Source: Carallia brachiata (Eukaryota; Streptophyta; Magnoliopsida; Malpighiales; Rhizophoraceae). From it: a stretch of DNA of 64,000 nucleotides. Numbering within the stretch: the first letter of the stretch is position 1; each line of letters begins with the position of its first letter. The notes beneath the pieces were generated by a model, which was not told the origin of the DNA, did not search any database, and saw only the letters and a list, made by a program, of their open reading frames with translations. Of this stretch, positions 13,401-23,110 are shown piece after piece. The stretch spans positions 1,364,001 through 1,428,000 of the forward strand of contig JADCRB010000071.1 in NCBI GenBank assembly GCA_021464245.1, written 5' to 3'. The translations under genes were made by a program, and so were the position numbers.

Positions 13401-14853
13401 CTCCACCGCTTCCAACATTGTAGGAAATAAATGGATATTTCGCATCAAACGTCATGCTGATGGTTCACTTGACCGCTACAAAGCCAGACTTGTTGCCAAG
13501 GGCTTCCATCAACGACCAGGGGTTGATTTTATGGAAACTTACAGTCCAGTTGTAAAGCCCACAACAATACGCCTAATACTCTCTCTTGCTCTCACATTTG
13601 GATGGTCACTACGACAGTTAGATGTTAACAATGCTTTTCTACAGGGAACACTCACTGACACTGTATATATGTCTCAACCTCCGGGATTTGTTGATCCTGA
13701 CCACCCGCATCATGTCTGCAAACTTCACAAAGCCATCTACGGCCTTCGCCAAGCTCCGCGGGCATGGTACAAGGAACTCAGTTCATTTCTTCTTCACCAA
13801 GGTTTTAAGAATACTGTCTCTGACAGTTCATTGTTTGTGTACACCACGGGTTCTGTCAAAGTCTATCTACTTGTCTATGTTGACGACATCATTCTTACAG
13901 GCAATGATCCTGCAGCTGTCAATCACATTTTACAGCAGCTTTCCAATCGGTTCTCTTTGAAGGACATGGGGCTCCTTCATTATTTTTTAGGCATGGAGGT
14001 TATATCTCATCCAGGCGGCCTCTTTCTCTCCCAACAACAGTATATTCGTAAGCTTCTTGCAACCTTTGGTTTAGATACTGCCAAGCCTCACTCCACCCCG
14101 CTCTCTACCACTCACAAGTTAACGCTACATGATTCTTCTGGGGCTACGGACGCTACACAGTATCGGCAACTTGTTGGCTCTCTCCAATATTTGTCACTCA
14201 CGAGACCTGATATTGCTTTCTCTGTTAACAAATTATCTCAATTCATGCATGCCCCAACCCAGTTACATTGGTCAAGCCTTAAGCGCATCCTACGCTACCT
14301 CAAGGGAACACTTGCACATGGCTTGCTCCTGCAAAAAGGAAACCGCCCTTCTTTATCTCTTACGGCACATTGTGATGCTGATTGGGGAGGCAATATTGAC
14401 GATCGCACATCTACCTCTGCATATGTGATCTTTTTGGGTCCTAATCCAATCTCCTGGCGATCATCCAAGCAACGTACAGTAGCTCGATCATCCACTGAGG
14501 CAGAGTATAGAGCCATTGCCGGCACTACTGCTGAAGTCTCCTGGATCACTAATCTCCTTCAGGAGCTACAACTTGTTCCTCAAGGACCAGCACGAATCTT
14601 CACTGATAATGTTGGAGCAAGGTATTTATCTGCTAATCCAGTGTTTCACTCTCGGATGAAACACCTGGCGCTCGACTATCACTTTGTTCGTGAATTGGTT
14701 CAGTCCGGTACTCTTGCTGTCTCCTATATCTCAACTCAGGATCAAATTGCCGATTGTCTTACAAAAGCTCTCTCCAAGCACCGTTTCCATCTTCTCCGGT
14801 CCAAGATGCGAGTCGTTGACACCGCCTCCATCTTGCGGGGGCATAATAGCTAA
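10414..14853 (+). CDS. Copia gag-pol polyprotein (1479 aa, intact)
   Basis: One uninterrupted frame. Domains in order: the copia gag (UBN2-type) region over about residues 45-245; a CCHC zinc knuckle, C-x2-C-x4-H-x4-C, at about 292-305; aspartic protease DSGA at 339-342; the GAG-pre-integrase zinc motif near 470-510; an integrase core with D536, D599 and E633; reverse transcriptase with DVNNAFLQG and the catalytic YVDD at 1155-1158; RNase H with DADW at 1321-1324, TEAEY and DNVGARYL. The product should be a self-processed polyprotein forming virus-like particles, copying its RNA and integrating the cDNA. The ATG uses the last LTR base and the stop lies 10 bp inside the 3' LTR, so almost nothing is non-coding. 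I saw no frameshift between gag and pol. Confidence 0.95.
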   Translation: MVSEPFDSQLLQIANETSNSSSTTTTTNTQTTVPLQNPTGPIAINTAAQLPLKLTTSNYTSWRAQFFSLLLGYNLVGYIDGTLPCPTKSITQGTTTLPNPDYENWFRQDQLLLHAIIASVSETLVSLIAAASTSKEAWEKLSKIFANRSRSRVMSLKEKLFEPRGSKPVASYLQNVKAIADELAIINSPLAEEDLVVHILNGVGPQFKELTVALRARETPISFEELHDKLIVDFESLLKKEATAHYTRRTTPPSNGSRSSQKVGNSSFSPHPRSSFGPKRPSFQQGQQRIVCQICERPGHSARRCYRGKQFFQDFPPTSTPTANAAHVPSTRNTPWIVDSGATHHVTSNLNNLSNFVDYDGTDELVVGDGSGLRITHSGLASLPSSSRRLLLTDTLCVPAIQNNLLSVSQLCQSNNVSVEFFPSHFLVKDLNTGATLLRGPLKDQIYHWPSGTVLTTTPPKTLMTTLDSNTIWHRRLGHPSLSVLHHVLHQFHLSSSSSVKDHSPCNSCHCNKSHRLPFSKSTLSTMRPLELIYSDVWGPSPVQSLDGYKYYVIFVDHFTRFVWFYPLLRKSDVSSIFQKFKILVEKQFNLPILSLYTDGGGEYQALKDFLVSQGITHLLTPPHTPQHNGLSERKHRHLVETGLTLLHQASLPLKFWSYAFKTAVYLINRLPTPTLQMHSPYFKLFQSQPNYSKFRVFGCLCYPWLRPYATNKLGQKSTPCVFLGYSPTQSAFLCFDPLTNKIHVSRHVIFSETIFPFSNVPQTTNSSTPPPTLTWPPLPPNSNIFDLSLHAGSQLAPSGSPDQPAIGSSQSPLHLNSAPTNISSIPLPQPPILTQPQSLSDQTTQFQSSYLSAPLISSAPSLPDQTNQIPLSFISAPLISSTQENLPVTTTSSSLPDAQNSKVPPADIPQPDDPPSQNQTCTQPNSSFRTHPMTTRSQHNIFKPKTILQVTKHPLPASPEPTCASQALKDPLWRIAMDNEFNALVANKTWTLVPASTASNIVGNKWIFRIKRHADGSLDRYKARLVAKGFHQRPGVDFMETYSPVVKPTTIRLILSLALTFGWSLRQLDVNNAFLQGTLTDTVYMSQPPGFVDPDHPHHVCKLHKAIYGLRQAPRAWYKELSSFLLHQGFKNTVSDSSLFVYTTGSVKVYLLVYVDDIILTGNDPAAVNHILQQLSNRFSLKDMGLLHYFLGMEVISHPGGLFLSQQQYIRKLLATFGLDTAKPHSTPLSTTHKLTLHDSSGATDATQYRQLVGSLQYLSLTRPDIAFSVNKLSQFMHAPTQLHWSSLKRILRYLKGTLAHGLLLQKGNRPSLSLTAHCDADWGGNIDDRTSTSAYVIFLGPNPISWRSSKQRTVARSSTEAEYRAIAGTTAEVSWITNLLQELQLVPQGPARIFTDNVGARYLSANPVFHSRMKHLALDYHFVRELVQSGTLAVSYISTQDQIADCLTKALSKHRFHLLRSKMRVVDTASILRGHNS
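10415..10427 (+). promoter_or_regulatory. Primer binding site (initiator Met-tRNA)
   Basis: TGGTATCAGAGCC directly abuts the 5' LTR and is the usual plant copia primer site, complementary to the 3' end of initiator methionine tRNA. Unusually, the gag-pol ATG at 10414-10416 overlaps it, so the site is also coding sequence. Confidence 0.9.
14835..14843 (+). promoter_or_regulatory. Polypurine tract (plus-strand primer)
   Basis: A short G-rich stretch (GCGGGGGCA) lies immediately before the 3' LTR, in the usual place for the plus-strand primer. It is also coding (the last codons of pol) and short for this signal. Confidence 0.6.
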
Positions 14854-15030
14854 CCATGCATCCTGCATATTTCAGTTACATTTAAATTTCAAACACAACC
14901 AATTCTATCCTTCTATTCTGTTATGGTTTCAAATTTAGAATACTTACGGTACTCTTATCCATCTGTACAATATATATTCAGTCTCAATGAATAAGAAAAG
15001 CAGGGGAAAATTTTACCCAAAAATTCTTTA
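14844..15030 (+). repeat. 3' long terminal repeat (187 bp)
   Basis: Identical by eye to the 5' LTR. The polyprotein stop codon (14851-14853) is inside it. The right target duplication CTCCC follows at 15031. Confidence 0.93.
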
Positions 15031-15787
15031 CTCCCTACTGTTTTGTTTTTTTGCCAGAAAAAAGGCCGAGCAAAGGTGGTGCTTAAATAGTACCAGTAGA
15101 GAGCATTAATCTTCCTCTCAATAATATAAATAATTTAAATGGTTATGATATAATTCATATCGAAAAAATCTGAATTTAACTATACTAATAAATTTTAGTT
15201 TCAAAATCATACCTAACAATCCTGGAACTTATGATCTCTCACTTGGACCAAAGCGCTTTAATTAACTATATCACACAGTTACTGGTTGTGGTTCTCGTTT
15301 TTTTAAGTCGAGCCGAAGGCTAAAATGGCTTAGGCAAAGCCTATGCTCTGGCCCAATGAAAACGATAGATATCAAGAAATGCATTTCTTGATAGTTCCCT
15401 CGAAAAATGCGAGATACGCTCTATTTACAAAGTTGTAAGACTGGAAGTCATAAAAAAATTGACGCCAAGTTTTCATATATCACATTATCCTGCATGTTTC
15501 CTGAGACAATGAAATGTTGTTTCAAGCTTCTCAATTCAATTTTCTTTCTTGTGGTTTATGATGCATCTTGGAAGTTGCTTTTTTTTTTTTTAATCCCCAA
15601 AAATCTTGGCTCAATTTTCTTGCACACTTACCTGTCGCGGGTAATGATCTGATTTTCCTCGCTCTTGTTTTCTGCAACTGCATTTGTTAACAAAGTGAAC
15701 AGCAGTTTCTCAGATTTTCCTTTCTTTTTTTTTTTTTTCATTAGAATTATTAGAGCAACGGCAAAAGGAGAAATATGTGGTCACTTA
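15031..15787. other. Intergenic, with a perfect 24-bp palindrome
   Basis: No gene is supported. At 15370-15393 there is a perfect 24-bp palindrome whose half-site is TATCAAGAAATG. A GGCT/AGCC-rich stretch lies just before it at about 15308-15350. The rest is AT-rich. Confidence 0.6.
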
Positions 15788-16255
15788 TACTGTGTTTGGA
15801 TAAAATTCTTAAGGGAGAGGAAAGTGGAGGAGAGAATTATTAGAGGAAGAGAATATTTTTTATCCTCTCTTGTGTTTGGAAAGAGGTGATGAGAGGGAGG
15901 AAAATTATAAATTCTTTTGTTTGGGAAATGGTGGAAAGTGTGAGAGAAGAATATAAAATATGTTAAAATAACAATTTTATCCTTCATAATAAATTCTATT
16001 AAGATATATTGTTTAGGTAAAATTATAATTTTTAAATTATATAAGGGTAATTGAGTCATTTAATAAATTTAGTATGAGAATTAACAACTTTCCTCCCATT
16101 TTTGGGAGGATTGGTTTTGATGGGGTAGGGAGGATTAAAGGAATTAGAAACTTTCCTCTCCCCCACTTTTTAAACATTTTTCAAATACAACAATTTACCT
16201 TAATTCTCTCACTTTCCTCTCCCTCCCCCCACTTTCCCCCCTCCCAAACACAGTA
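15788..16255. mobile_element. Small inverted-repeat (MITE-like) element, TTA target duplication
   Basis: The terminal repeats TACTGTGTTTGG (15788) and CCAAACACAGTA (16244-16255) are perfect 12-bp inverses. Similarity continues imperfectly inward through GGGAGAGGAAAGTGG-like sequence to about 50 bp. Direct TTA copies flank it (15785-15787 and 16256-16258). Its 468-bp length, lack of coding capacity and 3-bp TTA duplication fit a PIF/Harbinger-derived MITE, although the TIR sequence is not a classic one. It ends 88 bp before the first recognisable exon of the U-box gene. Confidence 0.8.
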
Positions 16256-16343
16256 TTAGGCTATGCTCAATCCGTTCAGATGTTTCTTGTGCCTCTGACT
16301 TTTTACTTCAACTGTCGCAGCCAATATGGGCTGAAAAAGAAAG

Positions 16344-19300
16344 ATGGGTTGGACCATACGGCTTCGAAAATCGATGTCTCCATCAGAATCTTCTCCTCAA
16401 TGGGTCTCGACAGACAGCTTCAGTAGTCCGTTCCATGCGAGGCTGACGTTGTCCCCGAGTCCGTATTCTGATTTTGTACCGGAGTCATTTTTGGATGATA
16501 ATTTGGATCATTATTCTTCCTTGGAATCTGGTCGAGGTGCGCGTTAGAAACAAGAACGACAGTTTGGAACTGTCGGGACTGAGACACCTATGCTGAGATT
16601 TATATATTAATTAACGTGCGTGTGTTGTTGTCTTGTAGGAAAATTGCAAAAAAGCAGCATATTTTCAGCCTGCGGATGTCCGAAACCAAAAACAAGAGCA
16701 GCCTATTATTGCTGGTTTGAGTAGGTAATACTCATTTGAATGAATAGCCACCATTACAATCATCATTTTACTATCCATTGCAGTGTTCTCTTATTTGGAT
16801 TCTTTTGCTCACTGGCAGCTCTTCAGATCATTTGATGGCTGACGCAGATAATTTACCTTTTGGTGGAAAGCATACACCTCCAAAGGACTTCGTCTGTCCC
16901 ATAACAAGCCAACTTTTTGATGATCCAGTTACTCTCGAGACAGGGCAGACATATGAGCGCAAAGCGATCCAGGAATGGCTCGATAGGGGGAACTCAACAT
17001 GCCCCATTACTCGCCAGAAGTTGCATAGCACCCAATTGCCTAAAACAAACTATGTACTCAAAAGGCTTATTGCCAGCTGGCTAGAGCAGCACCCTGGTTC
17101 AATCTCAAGTCGATCGGGAAGTCCACGCCAAAAGACTGGATCGAGCTTCAAGTCATCAATGATATATCCAACTGCTTCTCCTAATAGTGTCATTAGCCAA
17201 TCAACTATTGATGGTACAGTTAGTGAGTTGAGACATGCCATTGATAGTCTGTGTATGTCTGAAATCTTGAATGAATCTGAGATGGCTGTCCTTCAAATAA
17301 AGCGATTCTGGAAGGAGGTTAATATGGAATTTATCCAAAGCATGCTGTCAAAGCCTCCAGTTATCAATGGATTTGTGGAGATACTTTTTAATTCTGTGGA
17401 TACACAAGTGCTAAAAGCCACGATTTTTCTCCTGTCCGAGTTGGGGTCAAGAGACAAGGGGGTGATCCATATACTAACAAGAGTTGATTCCGATGTGGAA
17501 TGCATCGTGGCCCTTTTTAAGAATGGTTTATTGGAAGCTGTTGTATTAATATATCTTTTAAGACCTTCCACAATGAGACTCTTAGAGATGGATATAATAG
17601 AATCTCTCCTAACAGTCATTAAGAAGGAAGAGGAGAAAATGCAGCAGATGTGTGTGAAGCCAAAAACAGCTTCGGTGCTGTTACTGGGAAAGATTCTGGG
17701 TAGTAGTGAAGAAAGTATTGTCTCTTCTATTGCCAATGCCATTGTTTCAACAAAAGTGATTGGAATTATTATTGGCAGCTTGGAAGCTGAGTGGGTAGAA
17801 GAACGAATCACTGCAGTTGGGATCTTGTTGAGATGCATGCAGGCGGATGGGAGATGCAGAAACACCATCGCAGATGAAGCTGAGCTGGCTCCAGTATTGG
17901 AGAGCTTCAACACTGCAAGTGATGGAGAAAAATTTGAGATAGTTTGCTTCCTATCTGAATTAGTAAAGTTGAACAGGTACTTTTTTCTCGAGACCCCAAG
18001 GATATCTAAACTTCCAATTTCCTTTTTGATGAATCTTAGATGCTTGGCAGATGTATTGTTTTTTTTATTTTTTTGCTTTTTAATTTTCTAGAAGGACATT
18101 CAATGAGCAAGTTCTTCACATAATTAAAGATGAAGGTGCTTTTAGTACAATGCACACCCTTCTTAATTTCCTACAGACAGCACTACAAGAGCAATGTCCG
18201 GTTGTGGCTGGTCTTCTTCTCCAACTTGATCTTCTGGTTTGGATCTCTACTCCCTTCTCTCATGTCTTTGTAACACTATAGAGCTCCAACAAGTCATGCT
18301 GTTTGATTGTTACTTGATCTAAGATTTTACTAACACCAGTACTCTAGCTATCACTTGAAAGGCTAAATATACTGTGCAGCTATTGATTTCTTGGCTGAGT
18401 TGAGAAAAATGAGTGAGCTAATGAATACTATATTGATTTGTAGGCTGAGCCAAGAAAAATGAGTATATTCCGTGAAGAGGCAATAGATACCCTCATATCA
18501 TGCCTCAGAGACTTTGAATTTCCTGCTGTTCAAATTGCTGCTGCAAGGACAATTGTCTCATTACAAGGGAGGTTTACTGCCTCTGGAAAATCCCTTACCC
18601 GCGCAATTCTTCTAAAACGAGCTGGACTTGACAAAATTTATAGAAACCTTATGCGAACAGAACAACATGGGAACTTCTCTGGAGAAATTAAAGAAACCTT
18701 GGTCAGCTTCTTCAAAATTGCTTGACAATATTTGTAAATTAATTACGATTCTCTGCGCCCGTTTATGATTGTTTTCCATAATCTCTGAGGTTCATAGTCA
18801 CTATTATGGTGCGTCCACTGTAATTGACAGGAAGAAGTGAGGGCAGCTAAAGATTGGGAAAGAAAAGTTGCATTTGCTTTAGTAGGTCATGAGTTTGGCC
18901 TGCTCTTTGAGGCTCTAGCAGAAGGCCTGAAAAGCAGATATGCAGAGTTATGTTCAGCATGCTTTATCTCAGCAACATGGCTTGTAAATATGTTTGATAT
19001 TCTTCCAGATACTGGCATAAGAGGAGCAGCCAGGGTCTGCTTGCTCAAGCGCTTTGTTGCAATATTCAAGTCTGCAAAGGATGTTGAAGACAAGGTTCTT
19101 TCATTGCTTGCTTTAAAAAGCTTCATACAAGATGCTGGTATGTTGCAATCATTGGAACAAAGGTTTTTTGAGTTTGGTTTTGGTCACCTGAACTTCAACA
19201 TGTGAGCCACGCATTAGTCATTGGGGGAAAAATTAATGATAGAATCTGTAAATTAACGCAAATAAATATGCTATATATGTCTAATGTCAACATGGTCTTT

Positions 19301-21779
19301 GAAGTGAACACGCCGTTCAAGTAATGAAACCACAATGAAGAATGACTAACAATTTTGTGTGGAAATTTCTGTTGCCAATGCATTGCACCTTATTATGCTA
19401 TTTCTTTCATTAACTTCAAAAAACTTACATGCTTTATCTTTGAAAATTTCAGAGGGGCTGCGTGACCTAACTTTATACATGAAGGATATTAAGAAAGGTC
19501 TGAGAGAGCTAAGAAAATCCTCTCGCTTGGCTTTTGAAATTATGAAAATTCTTTCTGAGGACAAGGACTCTAGTGCTGTAAGTTTTATAGCTCAGACAGA
19601 CAAAGTATTTTGTGCAATTTACTGGCTTTTCTGCCCCGTAATTCTGATTCACAAAATAAAGATAACGAAATATTTGTTGGGCTTCAGGACCTGTGGAATC
19701 ATAAAGAATTGGCTCAAGCAGATTGCAGCGAGAATGGGGAAGTTCTTTCAATTGCTTGCTATGATGACAAGATTTTTTCTGGTCATGCAGATGGAACAAT
19801 AAAGGCAGGTCTCTCAGCATGTTCCTCGTCTTTTAACACCAAAATGCTCTTACTGTCATATAAGGAACTGTATTTGCCATAACATTATGGTCTACATGAA
19901 AATGACTTTGCAGACCTTGAATACTTAAATTTATTGGCTACCACTTGTTTTATGATGATTATATACCATGGATGAGTGTACAAATAATTAATTTCATCTG
20001 TGTCAATTGTCCTTAACATGACATTTATCGAGCAACCTAGTTGTTGCCATTATATTCATAGCACTGGCTTTGGATGTAGAATGAGAGGATTCGTTAAGTT
20101 TCTTTAGCAGGAAAGTATGAGCTCTAAACTGGATCTGGTTACATTTGTGTTTGACCACGTTCTGTTACTTCTTTTGAAGGTTTGGACCACGAGAAGCAGC
20201 AATCTCAATCTCTTGCAGGTAATTCGAGAGCATAATAAGGCAGTCACTAGTTTGGCAGTTTCCAAATCAGGAGAAAGATTGCACAGTGGTTCAGCTGATC
20301 GAACTGCAAGGGTACTCTCTGACACTGATGTCTAAAAGTAACGTACTCATATAGAGTATAGGAAGAAAGATTGCTGTCTGCTTTCAATTCTGCTATCTTG
20401 CAAGGCATTATGTGTTGTGATTGCACCCTAATTTGCTTTAAAATTTCCACCGCAATTTGGTTTGAAGGCTTCAGACTTGCTTATGTTATCTATTGATATC
20501 ACAGAATCTGTCTGGTCTTCTAGATAAGTACCCCATCTGGGCATCTCTCTGGGCCCTAGCCATTAAGGGGTTCAGTTTAACAGGAAATAGGCTACTTTTT
20601 GAGTTTGTCTAATGCCAATTCAATTCCTTAAGATTTTGTTTCAACTTACACCATTGAATGTTGCTTTATTGTGATGAACAGATTTGGTCTATCGGCAGCG
20701 AAGCATTACGTTGTGTACAAGTGTATGATATGAAGGACCCAGTTCACAATCTAGTGGTTGCCAATGGTATTTCATGCTTCATTCCACAAGGGTCTGGCGT
20801 GAAGGTACACCCAAAATCAACTGTTTACATTTTTTCTATATATGATTAAATGCTGTTAAACAATGAGTTACATTCATTACATAACTGGTCCTGGTATCTG
20901 TTGTGTCAGGTTCACTCATGGAATGGAGGATCCAAATTGTTAAATCAGAATAAATATGTGAAATGCTTGTCGCTGGCGCATGGAGAACTATACTGTGGAT
21001 GCCATGATGCTAGCATTCAGGTATGATCTCTGCTGCAATATGTTATCTTAATTCAGCTGCTTCGGAGTAATTATAACTTCAGTTTGTCAATATTTAAGCT
21101 GTGTCACAGAGCTATTTTTATTTTCAGGAAATTGATTTGGCAACTGGAACAATTGTCACAATTCAAAATGGGTCTAGAAAATTACTGGGAAAGACAAATT
21201 CTGTACATGCATTGCAGGTTCGCAATGGACTTATATATTCAGCCAGCTCTGCCGTAGATGGATCAGTTATCAAGGTATCCCATAAAAATTTACATGATTT
21301 TCGTTTCTCGCCAAAAGATCTTTGGCGTAGGAATTAACTTAAAAGGAATTTAGCCAATTATGGCGGCATATTAGCTATCAGGTAAACTAACAAACATCTA
21401 ACATTTGTTTGGAAAAGGTTTGGGATGCTTCAAACTATGACGTGGTTGGCTCTTTTTCCACTACGCTAGAAGTCCGGACTATGACAATAAGCTCAGACCT
21501 ACTTTATTTGGGGTCGAAAGCAGGAACTGTGGAGATTTGGGATCTGAAGAAGCAAAATAAAATTGAAGTCCTCCAAACTGGTACAAATGCTAGGATTCTT
21601 TGCATGGTTCTTGACGCTAGTCAGGAAGTTTTGGTGATTGGAACCTCAGACGGCCGGATTCAGGTAAGGAAAAAATTTCTTTAAAGAGACATAAGACTGC
21701 AAAACATCTGCAGAAATGCAATGTCTAACGAATTGACAATCAAAACCAATCCTGTCTGCAGGCATGGGAATTGTGCTAG
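16344..21779 (+). CDS. LIN/CERBERUS-like U-box, ARM and WD40 E3 ubiquitin ligase (5' part not seen)
   Basis: Predicted E3 ubiquitin ligase. In legumes the LIN/CERBERUS proteins act in rhizobial infection and mycorrhizal colonisation; a role here is inference. Exons read: 16344-16536 (Ser-rich), perhaps one near 16650-16733, 16819-17976 (U-box DFVCPITSQLFDDPVTLETG, then helical repeats), 18092-18236, 18444-18701, 18831-19137, 19453-19577, about 19578-19804, 20180-20311, 20682-20804, 20910-21020, 21128-21274, 21418-21663 and 21762-21779. The last seven carry WD40 blades (SGHADGTIK, HSGSADRTAR, LGSKAGTVEIWD) and end AWELC-stop. About 1000 residues are visible against roughly 1480 in legume proteins; the N-terminal part is absent between here and the copia element. 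Oddities: a frame change between 19577 and 19610 with no room for an intron, and a GC donor at 19805. It may be a 5'-truncated or damaged copy. Confidence 0.85.
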
Positions 21780-22050
21780 AAGTAGAGGACGGGACACTGT
21801 AAATTTTTAACCACTGCTTTCAACTACTTAAACTGTTGTGGAGTCCTTTAGGAATGACCCAGAACTTAAACAATTGGATTAAGATTCTTTTTGTACCATC
21901 CACAATAACCTTCACAGTTGAGCAGTAATCTCGAAAGCGTATATAATATAGAAGTCAATTCTTTCTTGCACAATGATTTGCAGCCTCTTGTATTAATGTC
22001 TTCTCGTAGCATTTTACAGCTATAGACTTCGTACCGAAATAATTCATATA
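21780..22050. other. 3' flank of the U-box gene
   Basis: Short AT-rich 3' flank. No clear AATAAA was found before the next repeat element. Confidence 0.4.
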
Positions 22051-23110
22051 GGATGCGTTTGGTACACAAATTAGATAGTGCGGTATAAGATTGTATAAGT
22101 TAATATAGTATAGGATAAACTAGATACTAGCTTGAATGTCATCAAATAGTATAGAATAGTTATCCTATTTAATATTTGGATGATATGAGATAGAATAGTA
22201 TAGTATATCAAAATTATTTTTTTACCGTTAAAAATAATTGATTTACATTTACTATTAATTTTAATATTTTTATTAATATAATTAAAATTAAGTAATGAAA
22301 TTAATATTTATTTTACATGTTATTATATATTATATTGTTTATAATTTTTCAATTTTGTATAATTTTTTTTTTAAAATTAAGTATTAATTTATTTATACAA
22401 ATAAAATTTAAAATATCAAAAAAAATTAATATTTTTTTAATTTTTTGAGGAAATTTTAAATAAATTTTAAGAGATAAATTTTTAAATTTATATGAAAAAA
22501 AAGAAAAATGAGCATGAGAGAGAGAGAAGAGAGTGAGGAGAGAGAAAGGAAGGGAGGAAGGAAGACAGAGGGAGGAGAGAGAAGAAGGAGGAAGGAGGAG
22601 GGAGGGGAGAGGGGAGAGAGGGAAGAGAGACAGATGAGGAGTGCGAGAGAGAGAAGAGGGAGGAGAGAGAAAGGGAAGAGAGAAAGAGACAAGGATTGAG
22701 AGAGAGAAGAGGGGGGAGAGAGAAAGGAAAGAGAGAGAGAGACGAGGAGTGAGAGAGAGCAGGGAGGAGAGAGAAAGGAAAGAGAGAGAAGAGGAGAGAG
22801 AGAAATGAAGAGAGAGAACATGAGAGAGAAATAAATTTTTTAAAAATATTTTAAATTTATTTTAATTAAAATGATATATTTTAATAAATATATAATTTAT
22901 CAACATTAGTTTATCATATGAAATAGACTACTTCATAAGAGTTAGAGGGATAATATTATTTCATATTTATGGAATAGTAAGTTCATACTAATTTATCTTA
23001 TACTTATCTTATTAATCAATCAAGCAATATGAATTAAGGTGAGATACTTAGCCACTAGTCTATCCTATGTTATCATATCCTTTCATATCTTATGAAACAA
23101 ACGCACTCAT
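22051..23110. mobile_element. Inverted-repeat insertion of about 1.06 kb carrying a purine tract
   Basis: The outer ends read TGCGTTTG (22054) and CAAACGCA (23098-23105), inverse to each other. Inside them are AT-rich flanks with repeated TATAGTATAG and TATCCTAT words pointing inward. TCATA is present on both outer sides, but I could not settle an exact target duplication. There is no coding capacity. It looks like a non-autonomous DNA transposon that acquired or expanded a GA-rich core. Confidence 0.5.
22508..22832 (+). repeat. GA-rich polypurine tract, about 325 bp
   Basis: An almost pure purine strand made of GAGAGA, GGAGGA and GAAGGA words, with only occasional C or T. The ORFs on either strand are compositional artefacts (RE/ER or SL runs). 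Mirror-symmetric polypurine runs of this size can form triplex DNA. Confidence 0.9.

Larger units (their letters stand above)
10228..15030 (+). mobile_element. Complete Ty1-copia LTR retrotransposon (Ale/Retrofit-like)
   Basis: The element is 4803 bp: a 187-bp LTR, a primer binding site, one gag-pol frame, a short G-rich tract and a 187-bp LTR. The LTRs look identical base for base. Perfect 5-bp duplications (CTCCC) flank it at 10223-10227 and 15031-15035. The ends are TA...TA rather than the usual TG...CA, a rarer class known mostly among copia elements. Domain order protease, integrase, reverse transcriptase, RNase H identifies Ty1-copia. The integrase PPHTPQHNG motif and the RNase H tail [10 protein letters not shown] suggest the Ale/Retrofit lineage (inference). 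Identical LTRs and an unbroken frame imply a very recent insertion that may be autonomous. Confidence 0.95.

Noticed and set aside
17293..17913. 206-codon minus-strand ORF under the U-box gene
   Set aside because: Antisense shadow. The plus strand carries the conserved protein.
22456..22821. 121-codon minus-strand ORF rich in Ser and Leu (and a plus-strand Arg/Glu ORF)
   Set aside because: Both are translations of the GA-rich purine tract. There is no motif, and composition alone explains them.
22051..23110. Assigning the insertion to a named hAT or Mutator family
   Set aside because: I could not fix the ends or a target duplication, so only an unclassified inverted-repeat element is claimed.
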